This document shows, in pieces, positions 46,102-58,452 of a stretch of 64,000 nt of DNA (the first letter of the stretch is position 1; every line of letters begins with the position of its first letter). The stretch comes from Cryptomeria japonica (Eukaryota; Streptophyta; Pinopsida; Cupressales; Cupressaceae). A program made the translations under genes and the position numbers. The notes under the pieces are model-generated. The model was not told the DNA's origin, ran no database searches, and was given only the letters and a program-made list of their open reading frames with translations. The DNA lies in contig NC_081405.1 in the NCBI RefSeq assembly GCF_030272615.1, positions 575,961,752 to 576,025,751 on the forward strand, given 5' to 3'.

Positions 46102-46592
46102 TTCATTATTGGGAAAATTTACAATTCAGCAAACAAGAGCAATCAGTATCAGAATTCTTGAGCTTCCTAGGTTATTTCTCCAGGTTTTCATCTAGAATTC
46201 AACCTATTTTTGGGTCTCCTAGAGTTCATCATTTTTTTACACCTTGCATTACATTCACATTTGTGTAAAATTGAGTCAAAAGGTCACTTGCTTGTCCCCA
46301 TCTTACTTTGTCAAGACAATACATACAACAACATTTTTCTAAGTGGTCCCTCATCAACAATCTATCACCTTTGGGTCTCATTTGGTCTTACTTGGAGTCA
46401 AGGTCAACTTACCTCATCAACATATCTATCATCTCTTTGGAAGTCACACCTACTCTACTACATACATACCTAGTCATACACTTTGGACATTGAAATTACA
46501 CCTCAGATTCATTTACATTCCATGCAACTCTTCGTCTTGCATACTCTTTCTATTTTCATCTAATCTCACACATCTTGATCAAGACCTAGTTC

Positions 46593-48406
46593 ATGGTTGA
46601 AACCCATTCCCAAAAATCTAGGAGGGAAGCGAAAGAGGCTCAAGAGTTTGCAAACATGAGTGGCTATGAGTATGATAATGATTTTCTTTTAATTCCGATC
46701 ATACCAAATTACCTGACATGGACATCTATAGAAACATTCAAAATGTTGAGAACATGGATGATATAAATAAAAATGATGCACAAAATTACAATGTTGTCAA
46801 AATATCAGTACACTCAGAAGAAGTGGAGGAAACTATCATGGATCCCCATTTTAATAGATTGGTTGAAGAGATCATGAGAAGAGATAGACAATATTTCCTA
46901 CAAGTGATGGCAAAAAGTGGAGCCAAGACCTCATGATTTTGACATGTCCCAAATAGTGGAAAATAGGCCTACTCAAGAAAGTCAACTCAACATGGATCAA
47001 AGGAGACCTAATAGTGGAGGTAATAGAAGACCACGTTTTGTTCCCGAGTCACCATCATCCTTGTTTCAAAAAATTGAGGTCCCAAATACACATGGACAAG
47101 CTTATCATACTCACGAAAGATCATTTCATGAACAATTTCATCTACGCAGAACCTTATGGAAATCTTATGTGGATAAAAATACTCAATCGCATACCAATGT
47201 TAAGGAGCAAACTCAAAAGCAATTGGATATCTAGAGCCATACTCAAAATTTGGACACAAGAAAACCCAGTGTCAAATTTGGGGGCAATACACTAGAGAAA
47301 ACTCATGATATGCCTTATGACCCTATATCAAGTGGTCCCTACACATAGTATCCTTATAGGTCAGGCCTCCATATGAGCATTTTTATGATAAATACCATCC
47401 ATATATGCAGTATCCTCCTCCTCCACCTGGTGGATCAGGCATGGGATATGGTTCGAGAAGTTGATCTCCACCCAAAAACAATTTGGAACAGCAGATAAAG
47501 GACTTACAAAAGAAGATGGAGGACATCAATACACAATAACTAGCTTACACAATGAGAGATATATGTCCCTATACATTTTATAAAAGCAGTCCAATGCCTC
47601 CATTTCTTACACATTTTGTAACACCAAATTTTGATAAATGCATAGGCAAAGGGGATCCCAAGGCACATATAAGACAATTTGTCACAACTTGCATTGAGGT
47701 AGCAATGGAAGAAACATACTTGAGGAGATTGTTCCCACAAATCTTAGGTAAACAAGCTATGGAATGGTTCTCCCAACTTCCACCTGGAATTAAGTCATGG
47801 GGTGATCTAGAAGAGGATTTTATCCAACATTTCTCATGTAACATAGAGAGAGAGAGATATCAGTTGCCACTTTGTGCAATACAAAACAGAAAGATGGGGA
47901 GTCATTTTCAGCATTCTTACAAAGATGGAGGAATTTAGCAAGTAGATGCTCTTGCAAAACTCCACAAAAACAAATGGTAGAGATGTTCACATAGAATGTC
48001 AATAGATAAATTGGTTGTTACTTGAGGAAAGATTGTTTGTCCACTTTCAAGGAGGTCATTGAGAAAGGATTAGAAACCGAGAAGGTCTTTATTGAGCAAG
48101 GAATAATCAAGATATTCAAATAAAATAAAGAGGATTTTAAAGGAAAGGACAAGCCATGATTTTGGAATAAGAACAAGAACATAGTAAGACCAAAAATCAA
48201 TCTTTCAGGATCAAGTTCTTCTACAAGCAACCAAGTAAATACTCAAGCAACTTCAAAACCATGAAGGAAATACACCCCATTGGGAGAACCACCTGATCCA
48301 ACTTCTAGGAAGCTAGTGGTAAACAAGATAATAAAAACTCCAAAAAATCCTCCATATGAGCCAAAATTCAAACCAAATTGGTGGAATGATGATGAGTATT
48401 GCAAAT
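46593..48406 (+). pseudogene. gag of element 2, first part
   Basis: ATG at 46593 gives MVETHSQKSRREAKEAQEF. After frameshifts, RRPNSGGNRRPRFVPESPSS and a proline-rich stretch lead to the core at 47552-47940: FLTHFVTPNFDKCIGKGDPK, AHIRQFVTTCIEVAMEETYL, RLFPQILGKQAMEWFSQLPP, GIKSWGDLEEDFIQHFS. This is the Retrotrans_gag domain of Tat-like Ty3 elements. A later segment, KPNWWNDDEYCK, is the start of a zinc-finger-like CxxH motif split by the solo LTR. Stops are frequent. Confidence 0.75.
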
Positions 48407-49925
48407 TGATAACTTAATGATGAATGAATAGTACCAAATCGGTACTGAGAGGGGAGGGGTGAATCAGTACATCCAAAAACTCAACCTTAAACCAATTTGT
48501 CAACTAGCACTTATGCATTGACAAACAAATAGCAGCACCAGTCGTTCAAAAGAGTTCAACCAACAAAACCCAGTGTAGCTGAGACAAGCAAAGACCAGTT
48601 GACACTTATCTTCTCATATAATCTAACTCTTCATTCCCATTTCACTCTAATGCATGAACAGGCAATCTACCATCAAAGATGTACATATTACAACAAGATC
48701 AACATGCATCACCACTTAAATAGAAAACAATCATAACATAACATGAAGAAAACATCACACATGACACACATATTTTTCACATGGAAACCCAACTAGGAAA
48801 AGCCACGGTGGGGATGAATACCCACAAGCTTGTTTTTGAACTCTTTGGAAGTCTGCTTTGTTAGGAGCCTTGTCCGGTAATACAAATACAATAGGTTTTG
48901 TTAGGAACCGATCCTATTAGGGATCACCCAGTTAAGGGATGGCTACAATACCCTGTTAAGGGTTAAACCCTGTTAAGGGTACCTTGTTAGAGGATTTCAA
49001 GAACTCAATAGTTCAAGAATATCAATGACTCAGTAGCTTCAAGTTACCCTGTTAGAGGATTTTCAACAAGCTAGTTAAGGCTACCCTATTAGGGGATTTC
49101 ACAACTGTTGAAGTAGTTAAAGATCAACAGGTATATCAATGACCTAATAATAGCACTCAATGTCAATGCAGATCCACTTAAGCTCCTCTTCACCTTCTGC
49201 ACTTACACTCTACAGATATGACTTCTCTCCTCTGGTCTGGCAAGAATCACGTATCTATTCTCTTAGATACACACACACAACTTTTGCCAACCACCCCTAA
49301 AAGAATCACAACATCGACCTTATAGGAAAGCAGATAGGTTAATAGCATAAACCCTAAACCCTAGACCTGTTAGGTTAAGGAATTAAAATGGCTCAATCCT
49401 GACCATTGATCATACTATATTGAATGCAACAGTCTTGATCCAATCTCAAGATATTCTCCATCGTTTGTTTTCCACTGATTTCATGGCGGTTGATAACCCA
49501 TCACATGTTATCACTATTTACAGACTTTGCACATTCCCAAGGTAGATAGGAACACTCTTCTTTATGCAAGATCCTTCACATGCATAAGGCTTACATGGAA
49601 ACACTATCTATTCTTCGCTATCATGCTAACTTCATCACATAAAGATCACCGATTGAGTCACATGGGCTTGAGATACTCCAATCGGAAATCCTGAAGTGGA
49701 AAATACCTACCAACCGGTAGTCATACAATGCTTCCATGTGTCGGTTCCCATGACTACATGCCGGTTCACCTTGACATGCTGATTCACCTTGAACAAATAT
49801 ATTGCTTTACTTTGGCATATATACCGGTTCTCACATATGCCAGTTCTCTCTTCATATCACATATTGACATCAATGACAACATACAATATCATTATGTCCT
49901 CATACCAGTTCACATAATGGCAACA
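48407..49925 (-). mobile_element. Copia solo LTR (1519 bp) inside element 2 gag
   Basis: Flanked by caaat (48402-48406) and cgaat (49926-49930), a five-base duplication with one change. Removing it and one copy restores the reading DEYCKYHK. On the minus strand it starts TGTTGCCATTATGTG and ends ...AAGTTATCA. Words such as ggtactgagagggg and 'accggt' match the 3' LTR at 36439-37842, so both belong to one copia family. No internal copia sequence remains, as expected after LTR-LTR recombination. Confidence 0.85.
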
Positions 49926-51601
49926 CGAATATCACAAGAGAAAGGGACATAAAATAGGAAATTTCCAGTGCTTGAAGAATATTATATAGGATCTTATTGA
50001 TAGAGGTGACATCGAGATCGAGGGACATACATCCAATCAATAACATGAGATGTTTAAGGATCCATTCTCTAAACATGACAAGGGAAAAGCCAAAGCCATA
50101 GATGAGAAAGTTAACTATACCAAGGTGTCCTATGATTATGATTCAACCATTAACCACATTTTGATGGACAACTATATTTCTACTATTATTGTAAAGGATA
50201 AAATGCCTAAAAGTTCTACTTAAAGAGACAAAGTTGTCCTAAAAGGCATTGTAACTTCTTCTAAATCTACCTCTGAATGTAATATCACAACTCATTGAGG
50301 TAAGGTCATCTTGCAAGGTGCTCTAGCTAAAACCACCATTTCCTCATCGGCCAAACCTGAGTATGACCTACTAGAACAAGTAGCGAAGACACCCACACTT
50401 ATCTCAATCCTAGAACTATTGTGTATCTCTCCTTCACATAAAGCCATATTTGATAAAGTCCTCAGAGAAATCTTTGTACCCACTGATCTGAACATGGACT
50501 AGTTTCAAGCCATGGTGGGATACCTTTCCGTTCCACATTCCTTACATTCACTGAAGTTGACGATGCCTCTGTAAGCCAACCACATAATGCACCTTTACAC
50601 ATTGAGGCCTAACTACACAAAAACCAAATAAAACATTTCATGATAGATGGAGGAGCCGGTCTCAATATATGTACCTTGAACAAAATAATATAATTGGGAT
50701 ATTCGGATAAACCTGTGAATGGTACAAACAAAATTACTATTATGGCATATGATGACAAAGAACATTCATCTAAAGGCACAATCACCTTACCTCTAAGATT
50801 TGGGCCAGTTACAAAGGATGTGTTTTATCAAGTCCTAGACCTCGATCTCACATAAAACATATATCTAGGATGTCCATGGATTCATGATATGAGAGCAGTC
50901 CCATCTACCTAGCATCAATGCATTAAGTTCCCTCATATGGAGTTGAAGTGATAGTTAATGGTGATCCTAATCAATTTATATACTGCAATAATTTGAGGCC
51001 AAAAGCTGAGACAATAATTCCAATTAACAGACAGGAAATCTTATCATCTACATATATTGATCTTGAGTCACTAAAACCTTCAACATCAAAACAATGTGAG
51101 ATTAAAAGGAAATATTAAGATAAAGGCATGGGTGAATACACTCTAAATCAATTCATGTGTTGGAGGCAAGTCATGGATTCACTGAAAAAATATGGACAAC
51201 CACATCCTTCTAAATGGGTATCTATCATTACACTCAAATGGGATCCTACTATATTCCAAAATTAGGGTGAAATGGAAGAAGAGGACTTATACAAAATTCT
51301 TCATAGAGATGCTAAAGATGATATGAAAGATCACATCAAAATACCATGCAAAAAAAATGGGAAAGGATTAAAAATCCTACAAAAGTTTGGGTACGATGGT
51401 AAAAGTCCTCTTGGCTTAAGAAAAGAAGGTATCACTCAACCTTTGAAATCAAAATTTACATTTAAAAATCAGTGCTCAAAAGGGCTTGGTTTCATACCTT
51501 CTGAGATAAACACTCACAAATCAAAAATTCCAGTGATCAACAAGAAAGCCGCTATTCCACCTACTCCAATGGCTGGAATGAGGTTCAGACAAATAATCTA
51601 G
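49926..51601 (+). pseudogene. Element 2 gag end, linker, protease and G-patch
   Basis: The gag end and a charged linker continue after the solo LTR. The linker KPEYDLLEQVAKTPTLISIL at about 50350-50410 is shared with the minus-strand Ty3 remnant. The protease active-site loop is MIDGGAGLNICT at about 50640 (DGGA), followed by ITIMAYDDK and YLGCPWIHDM. Downstream (51340-51500) is a G-patch: NGKGLKILQKFGYDGKSPLG then LRKEGITQPL, with the spaced glycines of that RNA-binding motif, and KGLGFIP after it. Many stops occur in the protease part; the G-patch part is open. Confidence 0.7.
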
Positions 51602-51739
51602 TGATTTTGAGCTCACCAAAACATTCAGAGAATTAGGTGAACCCACCAAATAAGAGGAATTTTACAAAAAAATCAGGGTTGGTAAAGAAATAAACCCCGA
51701 GGATCCCAAATAGTCTTTATTTTTAGGTTCTAGGTTGAA

Positions 51740-53664
51740 ATAATGAAGAGTGAGGACTCCCATTGCTGAATGCACTTTTAGTAATGACAATTTTGACTCA
51801 TTCACAATCGAGACAGATGAGGAGAGTGGTAGAGATGACCTCGACAATTACCTTGATATATCTGAAGATAACTGTATGTTCACCCTTACACCTACTAAAT
51901 TTGAAAAAATTTATAGACTTCCCCTCATTCACCATCAACTTATTGATTGGGATCATGATGGACCTTCGAAAATTGACACATTCCAAAATAAAAACAAATC
52001 ATGGGTTTTAAGGTGAAAACCGCATTGTGGCACTGTTTGACTCTAAAAAGGTAAAAAGAAATGGCATATCTGAGGGTGAAAAACTCTCTAAGGTTCCCAA
52101 AGATGGAAGGCTCGACATTATCCCAACATCATACAGAGAAAAATCATCCATGTTGGTAGAGGAGACTATCAAACTGAATATTGGTACAGAAGAGATTCCA
52201 CATGAAATATTCTTGGCACAATCTTTGACTGAAAGAAAAAGACTGAAGTTCATTAGTTTCTTCATAGAGCAAAAAATCAATTTTGCATGGTCATATATAA
52301 ATATACCTAGATTGGATCTTGGTCTAATAATGCATCATTTGATAGTTAAACTAGGAGCAAAGCCAATGACACATAAATTAAGGAAAATGCATCCACAAGT
52401 GGCATTACTAGTAGAGGTGGAACTTGAAAAACTGTTGGATGTCGGATTCATAAAACCAATTGATTATCCTAAATGGATCTCCAACTTAGTACCTGTCAAT
52501 AATCCAAATCGCAGCATCAGAATATGTACAGATTTTAGAGACATCAACAAAGATTATCCTAAAGATTACTTTCCATTTCCAAACATAGACCTGATACTGG
52601 ATCTCACAGCGAGTCATGCGACATTATCTTTGATGGATGGATTTTCTGGCTATAACAAAATAAAAATTACACTTGAGGACCAGCACAAAATAGTGTTTAC
52701 TTGTCCCTGGGGAACTTTCTGCTAGAATGTCATGCCCTTCGAACTAAAGAATGCAAGTGCTACATACCAAAGAGATATGATTACTATTTTTAATGATCTT
52801 ATGCATGTAACTATAGAAGATTGTGTTGATGACCTCTTGGGAAAATAATTAGATAGAGACACACATTTGTACATCCTTTCATTAGTCTTTGACCGATTAG
52901 AAAAATACAAAGTAAGATTAAATCCCAAGTGTGTCTTTGGAGTAACCTCTAGGAAGCTCCTTGGATATATTCTTTCAAAAAGAGGAATTGAAGCCGATCC
53001 AACAAAAGTAAGAGCTATATTAGAAATGCCACTACCAAGGAATATTAGTCAACTTCGATCTTTACAAGGAAGACTCCATTCCATACGAAGATTCATAGCA
53101 CAACTCGTGGATAAATGTCATCATTTTCAACACTTGCTAAACAAAAAAATTAAATTCAAATGGGATGATAATTGTCAACAGTCTTTTTAGATACTCAGAG
53201 ATTATCTTCTGAATCCACCTATCTTCAGGCCACCAATTCCAAAACAACCCCTATTACTCTACGTATCAGCTACACAAATAGCACTGGGGGCCCTCTTTGC
53301 GCAACAAGATAATGAAGCCAAAGAAAAGGCAATATACTATATCAATCATACTTTGGTTTGTTATGAACTTAACTACATTGATTGTGCATGTCTTGCTATG
53401 GTTTTTACCTCATGGAAACTACAAAAGTACATGCTAACTCTTATAACTAATCTTGTTGCAAGGATAGATCCACTGAAGTATCTTCTCAATAAGTCAATGC
53501 TCATTGGCAGACTAGCTAAAGGGTTCATGATATTGAGTGAATTTGACATAGAATATGTGGACAGAAAAGCAATCAAAGGACAAGCTATCATAGTTCAGTT
53601 GGCAGATGCACCCATGATTGATGATGCTCCTCTAATTTTAGAGTTTCTAGATGAATCCATCTAG
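51740..53664 (+). pseudogene. Element 2 reverse transcriptase and RNase H
   Basis: A linker with EESGRDDLDNYLDISEDN precedes RT. RT segments: INFAWSYINIPRLDLGLIMH, KPMTHKLRKMHP, LLDVGFIKPIDYPKWISNLV, RICTDFRDINKDYPKDYFPF, LMDGFSGYNKIKI, then a stop, MPFELKNASATYQRDM and DCVDDLLGK (52818-52844), where Cys replaces the usual Tyr of YVDD. Then YKVRLNPKCVFGVTSRKLLG and RRFIAQLVDKCHHF. RNase H: LLLYVSATQIALGALFAQQD and YINHTLVCYELNY. Stops at 52723, 52846 and 53188. It would make element DNA from RNA. Confidence 0.85.
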
Positions 53665-54065
53665 ATGGTATCACACATGAAGCCTTGGAAACTATGCTTG
53701 GACAACTCATACATGTAACATGGTGTAGGAGTTGTCATCTTCTTTATCACACCTCGAGGGGATTCCATTCCCAAATCATATTGATTGACATTTCCTTGCA
53801 CTAATAATATAGTAGAATATGAGGCATTAACAACTGGATGACAAATTGCAGTTCAATCGAAGATATAGGAACTTCAAGTTTTTTGGGACTCTCAACTTGT
53901 AATTTGTCAAGCAACTGATGACTACCAAACAGAAGATAATAAATTAGCACCCTACAAGACAATGGTGGATGACTTCAAGGAATATTTTGTAAAGATAACC
54001 TTTGAGCAGATACCAAGAGAACACAATTGAGTTGTAGATGCCAAGGCTACTATTGGCTGATTGAT
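53665..54065 (+). pseudogene. Element 2 second RNase H domain (aRNH type)
   Basis: WKLCLDNSYM, stop, HGVGVVIFFITPRGDSIP, CTNNIVEYEALTTG, LQVFWDSQLVICQATDDYQT and QIPREHN, VVDAKATIG give the plant/archaeal-type RNase H that defines Tat elements, between the native RNase H and integrase. The first acidic residue of FDGS is retained as LDNS, the EYEAL glutamate and WDSQLV aspartate are kept. Several in-frame stops inactivate it. Confidence 0.75.
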
Positions 54066-55444
54066 TGATCTACCACAAAATGAAACCCACTTTGAGTTCT
54101 TCATGGACAAGCTTTTAGTCCCCTCATATGAGATCACTCTTGTCGATATGATATGTGTCACTGGTCCTGATTCCCCTTTGTATAGTCCAATTTTTGCATA
54201 CCTTTGTTACAATATCCTTCCTCCTGATCTATCCAATAACCAATGCCATACTTTCATTCGCAAATCTTCCCGATATGTCATATTAGCTGATACCCTTTAC
54301 TATCAACGTCTAGATGACACTCTTGTTAGGTGTTTAGAAGGGAATGAAGCTTTGATTGAGTCATAAGAAGTCCATGAAGGTATATATGGTCCACATTCTA
54401 GTGGTCCCACCTTGGCCAAGAAACCCATCAGGACTAGATATTACTGGCCCAGTATGGAAAAAGATGTATTTCATTTTGTCAAGAAATGTAAGTAATGTCA
54501 AATTCATGCAGACCTTATTCAAGCATGAGCTCAAGAACTTCAACCGATTGGGACTCGGTGGACCTTTTGTTAGTGGGGAATCAATCTCATAGGCAAGATT
54601 TACCCTCCTTCCAATGGCCATGAATTCATTATCACTATCACATAATATTTTACAAAATAGATTGAATTCATTCCTCTCACTCAAGTCACGGGATAACAAA
54701 TTGCTACATTCATTCTTAACTATATTATTTATTGTTACGGTATCCCTCTTTCCATCATCACAGATAACTGACGTCCCTTCAACATCTGGGATGTTCATGA
54801 ACTTTGTGATTGCTTCCATATTAAACATCACTTCTCCACTCCATACTACCCCCAAGGTAATGGTCAAGCTAAGGTGTCTAATAAAACCGTTCTCAAAATC
54901 CTCAAAAAGACAGTCAATAACGCTGGCCGAAATTGGCACATCCAATTTAATCCCGCACTTTGGGCCTATCTCACAAGTGTTCACACCCCTATAGGAGATA
55001 CAACTTATTTGCTTGTCTATGGGGATGAAGTTATCTTTCCTATTGAGGTCGAGTTACCATCTTTGTGAGTCTTTTTGTGCAACATTATGAGTGATGAAGA
55101 CTACAGGGTCTCTCTCTTACAAGAACTAGAACTATTGGATGAACGATGACAAAATTCTTTTAATTGCTTCAAGTCTTATCAACAAAGAATGAGTCACAAC
55201 TACAATCATAAGGTCAATCATCATACATTTGAGGTAGGTGACTTAGTTGTCAAGGAAAATCCTAGAAATCAGTAAGATAGACAAAAGGGCAAGTTCGAAC
55301 CAAATTGACTTGGTCCCTATATCATCACCGTAGTCTATGGATCAGGTGCATATCATCTATCGACACCATAGGGAGAACCTTTCTAAGATCTTATTAATAG
55401 AATGCACCTTTGTAGGTTTTACACATAGCTCTTTAGAATATCTT
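54066..55444 (+). pseudogene. Element 2 integrase
   Basis: After a stretch with YVILADTLYYQRLDDTLVRC, the zinc-binding part reads EVHEGIYGPHSSG, TRYYWPSMEKDVFHFVKKCK, stop, CQ. The core has WGINLIGKIYPPSNGHEFII, where the first catalytic D is Asn (54583-54585), IPLSIITDN (second D kept) and PQGNGQAKVSNKTV, where the catalytic E is Lys (54871-54873). The C-terminal part has YNHKVNHHTFEVGDLVVKEN and LGPYIIT. Two of three catalytic residues are lost and stops are common. Confidence 0.8.
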
Positions 55445-57259
55445 AATTCAAAAATACAAAAAAAATAAATTTAAAAAATACAAAAAAATCATAAAAATAA
55501 AAAATCGTTACTTGGTGAAAACCTGGAAAATAGGTCCCTTGTGACACAAAAAAAATTGAAAAAAACAAGTAAATAGAAATAAATTTGTCCAATGGTGAAA
55601 ACGACTTTGGTGGAACCTTGGGCAAGTACCATGGTGAAAACTGGGTCACCAGCACCATGCCTAGAGACATTGCTCCTGCTTCATTCATGATTCAATATCA
55701 TCCCTTCACTTTGCACACACTCAAAGCCTATCCATCCATAATAAACTTACCCATTCTCATCATGGCTTGTTATTCATTTACCCAAGATTGATTAGCCATT
55801 CACAATAATCCTTCCTTTTTGCCCCTTTCCATCCATAATAAATCAGCTCCTATTTGTGGCTAAGACAAATCTTAAGACTAGTGATGGGTGTGGAACTAAG
55901 AGCATTACACATTCTGAGGAGTATAGTTTCTTCCAGTTTTCTTAGGTCTACCCACTCACAATCCATAGTAAAGCAACACTTGCAACACAGATCCACAATA
56001 AAGTTTTGTCTTCTCCACAATAAGGTATCAGTTTCATGGATTCGATCAGTTTCAGATGAGATGTAAACAAAAGAAAAGGGATTCAACTAAACAAATCTTT
56101 CAACAGACTCGGACAACATTATGGTTTAGTAGCTATCCTTTTGTGAACGAAAACATTGTGACTACAATCAAATAGACTTATACAAGTGACAAAGAGACAC
56201 TAAAATTGAGGACTACAATGGATGTTGGTGTCAAGTCTTGGTTTTCTTTTGATTTTATCTTTTTAGTGACATGTCTTTTAGCTTTTCCATGATGTCTCTG
56301 ACTAGAGATTCTATCTCCAGGATGTCATTGACTAGAAAGCCAAGGATGGGATATGATTCACCTCTTGTTGTTTTGTTGTTTGTGGATTGTCTCTTAGTAA
56401 TGCTATGACTTGTCCAAGGATATGAGGACATTGTGATTCTAGTGTGAACTGGGGTATTCCTTGTTTGCAATTGTTTGATCTCCATGCAAACGGGTATAAT
56501 GACTTTCTAGGTTGAACCTATATTTTGATTGTCATAACCTATTTTTCATAGTAAAGCTCAATGATGATAAAGCACAAGAAGCTATTTCACTTCCATATTG
56601 TCTACCTTCCATCCCCCTTTCTTGATTGACCTCCATCGTCCTTCTTGAGTCCATGTAGCCTGCTATCACATTACTAAGTATAATGACACACCAAAAATAT
56701 TTGCATTTCATATAGTTTGCACCTACATTACCACATATTAGCATTTCATACATACATATACATGTCACAATTGCACCATATCTTGTACACAACACATATT
56801 AGCACATTTTACATTCTCATCATGTAAATAGTTATTTGCATTATCATATTCATTTGCATTTCATACATTCACATTTTCATAACATATAAGAACATAATAG
56901 AACAAAAATATATTGCATTTTTATCATGTACATATTTGCATCCACATCATAAGTATCATATAGAAACATGCACCATATAGAAGAAACATCATATAGGTAC
57001 ACATGAATATAGCTACTGCAAGGATGAATCATCTCATATATATATCTCCAAAAATTATGTGTCATGATACAATGATGTCAAAATACAATGGCTACAACAT
57101 CACCCAAAGGTGTCTACATCATCATATAAAAATGGTACAAAAACTGATACATAGGGAGCCCTTTAAGGCTGTGATCAACTCCTTCCCTCAGAACCAGCTG
57201 AGCTCAATAGAGTCTGGCCCTTGGAAGTCCCCACCACAAGGTGATCTCTCCTGCCCCTT
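55445..57259. other. 3' spacer of element 2, no gene
   Basis: It begins with A-rich DNA, then words such as ttggtgaaaacctgg and atggtgaaaactgggtcacc, typical of untranslated sequence behind integrase. The right part (56690-57060) is rich in 'catttgcat' and 'acatat' words like positions 1-1290 of element 1. Confidence 0.5.
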
Positions 57260-58042
57260 CTATCTAGTGGTGGTGGAGGACCCATCACCCATTACCCCAC
57301 CACTAGATGCCAGTCTCTTGTCTCTCCCTCCAGTTGTCATCGTAGTCCGTGATGGTCTCTGGAAGCTCCTAGCCCATTGATCGGGTGGCACAACTGCATA
57401 ATACAAGTCTCTACAGTTGGCTATCTCCTCTCTTTCTTTTAGAACACAGGCATATCTTGCTCCAGTGTCCTCTACTGCCAGTCTCCCTGCCTTGAGTGCC
57501 TCCTCAATCTCCATGTAGCACTGGATAGCCAGATCCCTCTCTCGCTCAATGTCCTTCAACTATCTCCTGAGCCTATCCCCATCCCTCTCTAGATCCTGAA
57601 TCTCATCTGCCTATCAATGGTAGATCTCTCTCAAGAATAGTATCTCATCCTCGTCCTCTCCTCCCTCCTCACCCTGTCCCTATGGCTGCTCCTGTGGCTG
57701 TCCTTGTCCCTATCCTTGTCCCTATCCTAGAACCTGTGTTGATGGAACTTGTAAAGGAAATCCACCTCTACCTCTGACTACATGAGTTAGCCTCTCCTCT
57801 CCTCCATCTTTTCTTTGAGCTACCCTCCTCTCTGCTACTACACCTCGCCTCTACCATCTTCCTCTATCTCCACCATCCCCACTATTGTCTCCACCATCAC
57901 CCTCTATTAGCTCTCCTAGATGTGTCACCCATGGTAATGGATGATCTACCCTATATGCATTGTACTCGGCATCCATCCCTACATCCTCCACATCTGCCAA
58001 AAAATCCCAAGGCATGGGAACCATCTTGTGCATCTGTGCCAC
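57260..58042 (-). pseudogene. Relic of the antisense PMD-type ORF in element 2
   Basis: Read downwards from 58042 it gives MPWDFLADVEDVGMDAEYNA and HPLPWVTHLGELIEGD, a Gly/Asp-rich tract, RGRGGFPLQVPSTQ, a charged stretch (ERERDLAIQCYMEIEEALKA) and CRDLYYAV, then SSGGVMG. Element 1 has the same blocks in the same order at 2300-1430 (PWDIRSRVVDAGVTDEY, RGRGGLPLQIS, RERDSAVERL, YRGLYERVV, SSGGVMG), so they are homologous. The N-terminal mobile domain itself is missing here, replaced by non-coding DNA. Stops occur near 57616, 57675 and 57730. Without element 1 as guide this piece could not be named. Confidence 0.65.
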
Positions 58043-58110
58043 TACCTAATCATAAGAAAATAATAAACCCAAATTTGCCTAATCTCTCACTATCCACACA
58101 TAAATCCCTA

Positions 58111-58415
58111 ACAACGTATGTTCTATCATAAAATTTTCAATTTTAGCCTAATCCAATTGACAACATATGTTCTATCACAGAATTATCAATTTCTATGCTA
58201 CTCCTTGTTCATCACAAAGTTCCTCGCTCTATTCTATCCTAGGGCCTCTTCTTGAGTGTATCTTCTTCAGTATTTTCCTAATAGACAACATATGTTTTAT
58301 CACAAAATTGTCAATCCTAGTCCTATCTATTATCCTAGTCTTCTCTAGAGGACCCATTTGAGTGTATCCTCTCAGCAGCTTATCCAATCGACAACATCTG
58401 CTTATCACATAACTC
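58111..58415 (+). repeat. Four dispersed copies of acaacatatgttctatcac
   Basis: Copies start at 58111, 58160, 58285 and 58391, each preceded by a 'cctaat' or 'tccaat' word and followed in the first three by a variant of aaaatt.tcaat. They occupy the place where the mobile domain would be expected in the antisense ORF. Confidence 0.65.
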
Positions 58416-58452
58416 TCACTTTGAGCTCAAAGACATAAACATTCCTTCATGA

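Larger units (their letters stand above)
44373..46592 (+). other. Long 5' leader of element 2
   Basis: About 2.2 kb between primer site and gag ATG without a coding domain. The middle (45130-45660) holds a GC-richer block with words such as gagcggcccacaca and tggctggcccaaag, which I read as conserved leader sequence of this family but cannot prove. Two motif arrays lie on either side of this block. Many short upstream ATGs are present, so scanning to gag would be inefficient. Confidence 0.5.

Noticed and set aside
54361-54994. Long open frames opposite to the integrase region
   Set aside because: Shadows of the integrase reading; no domain on the minus strand.
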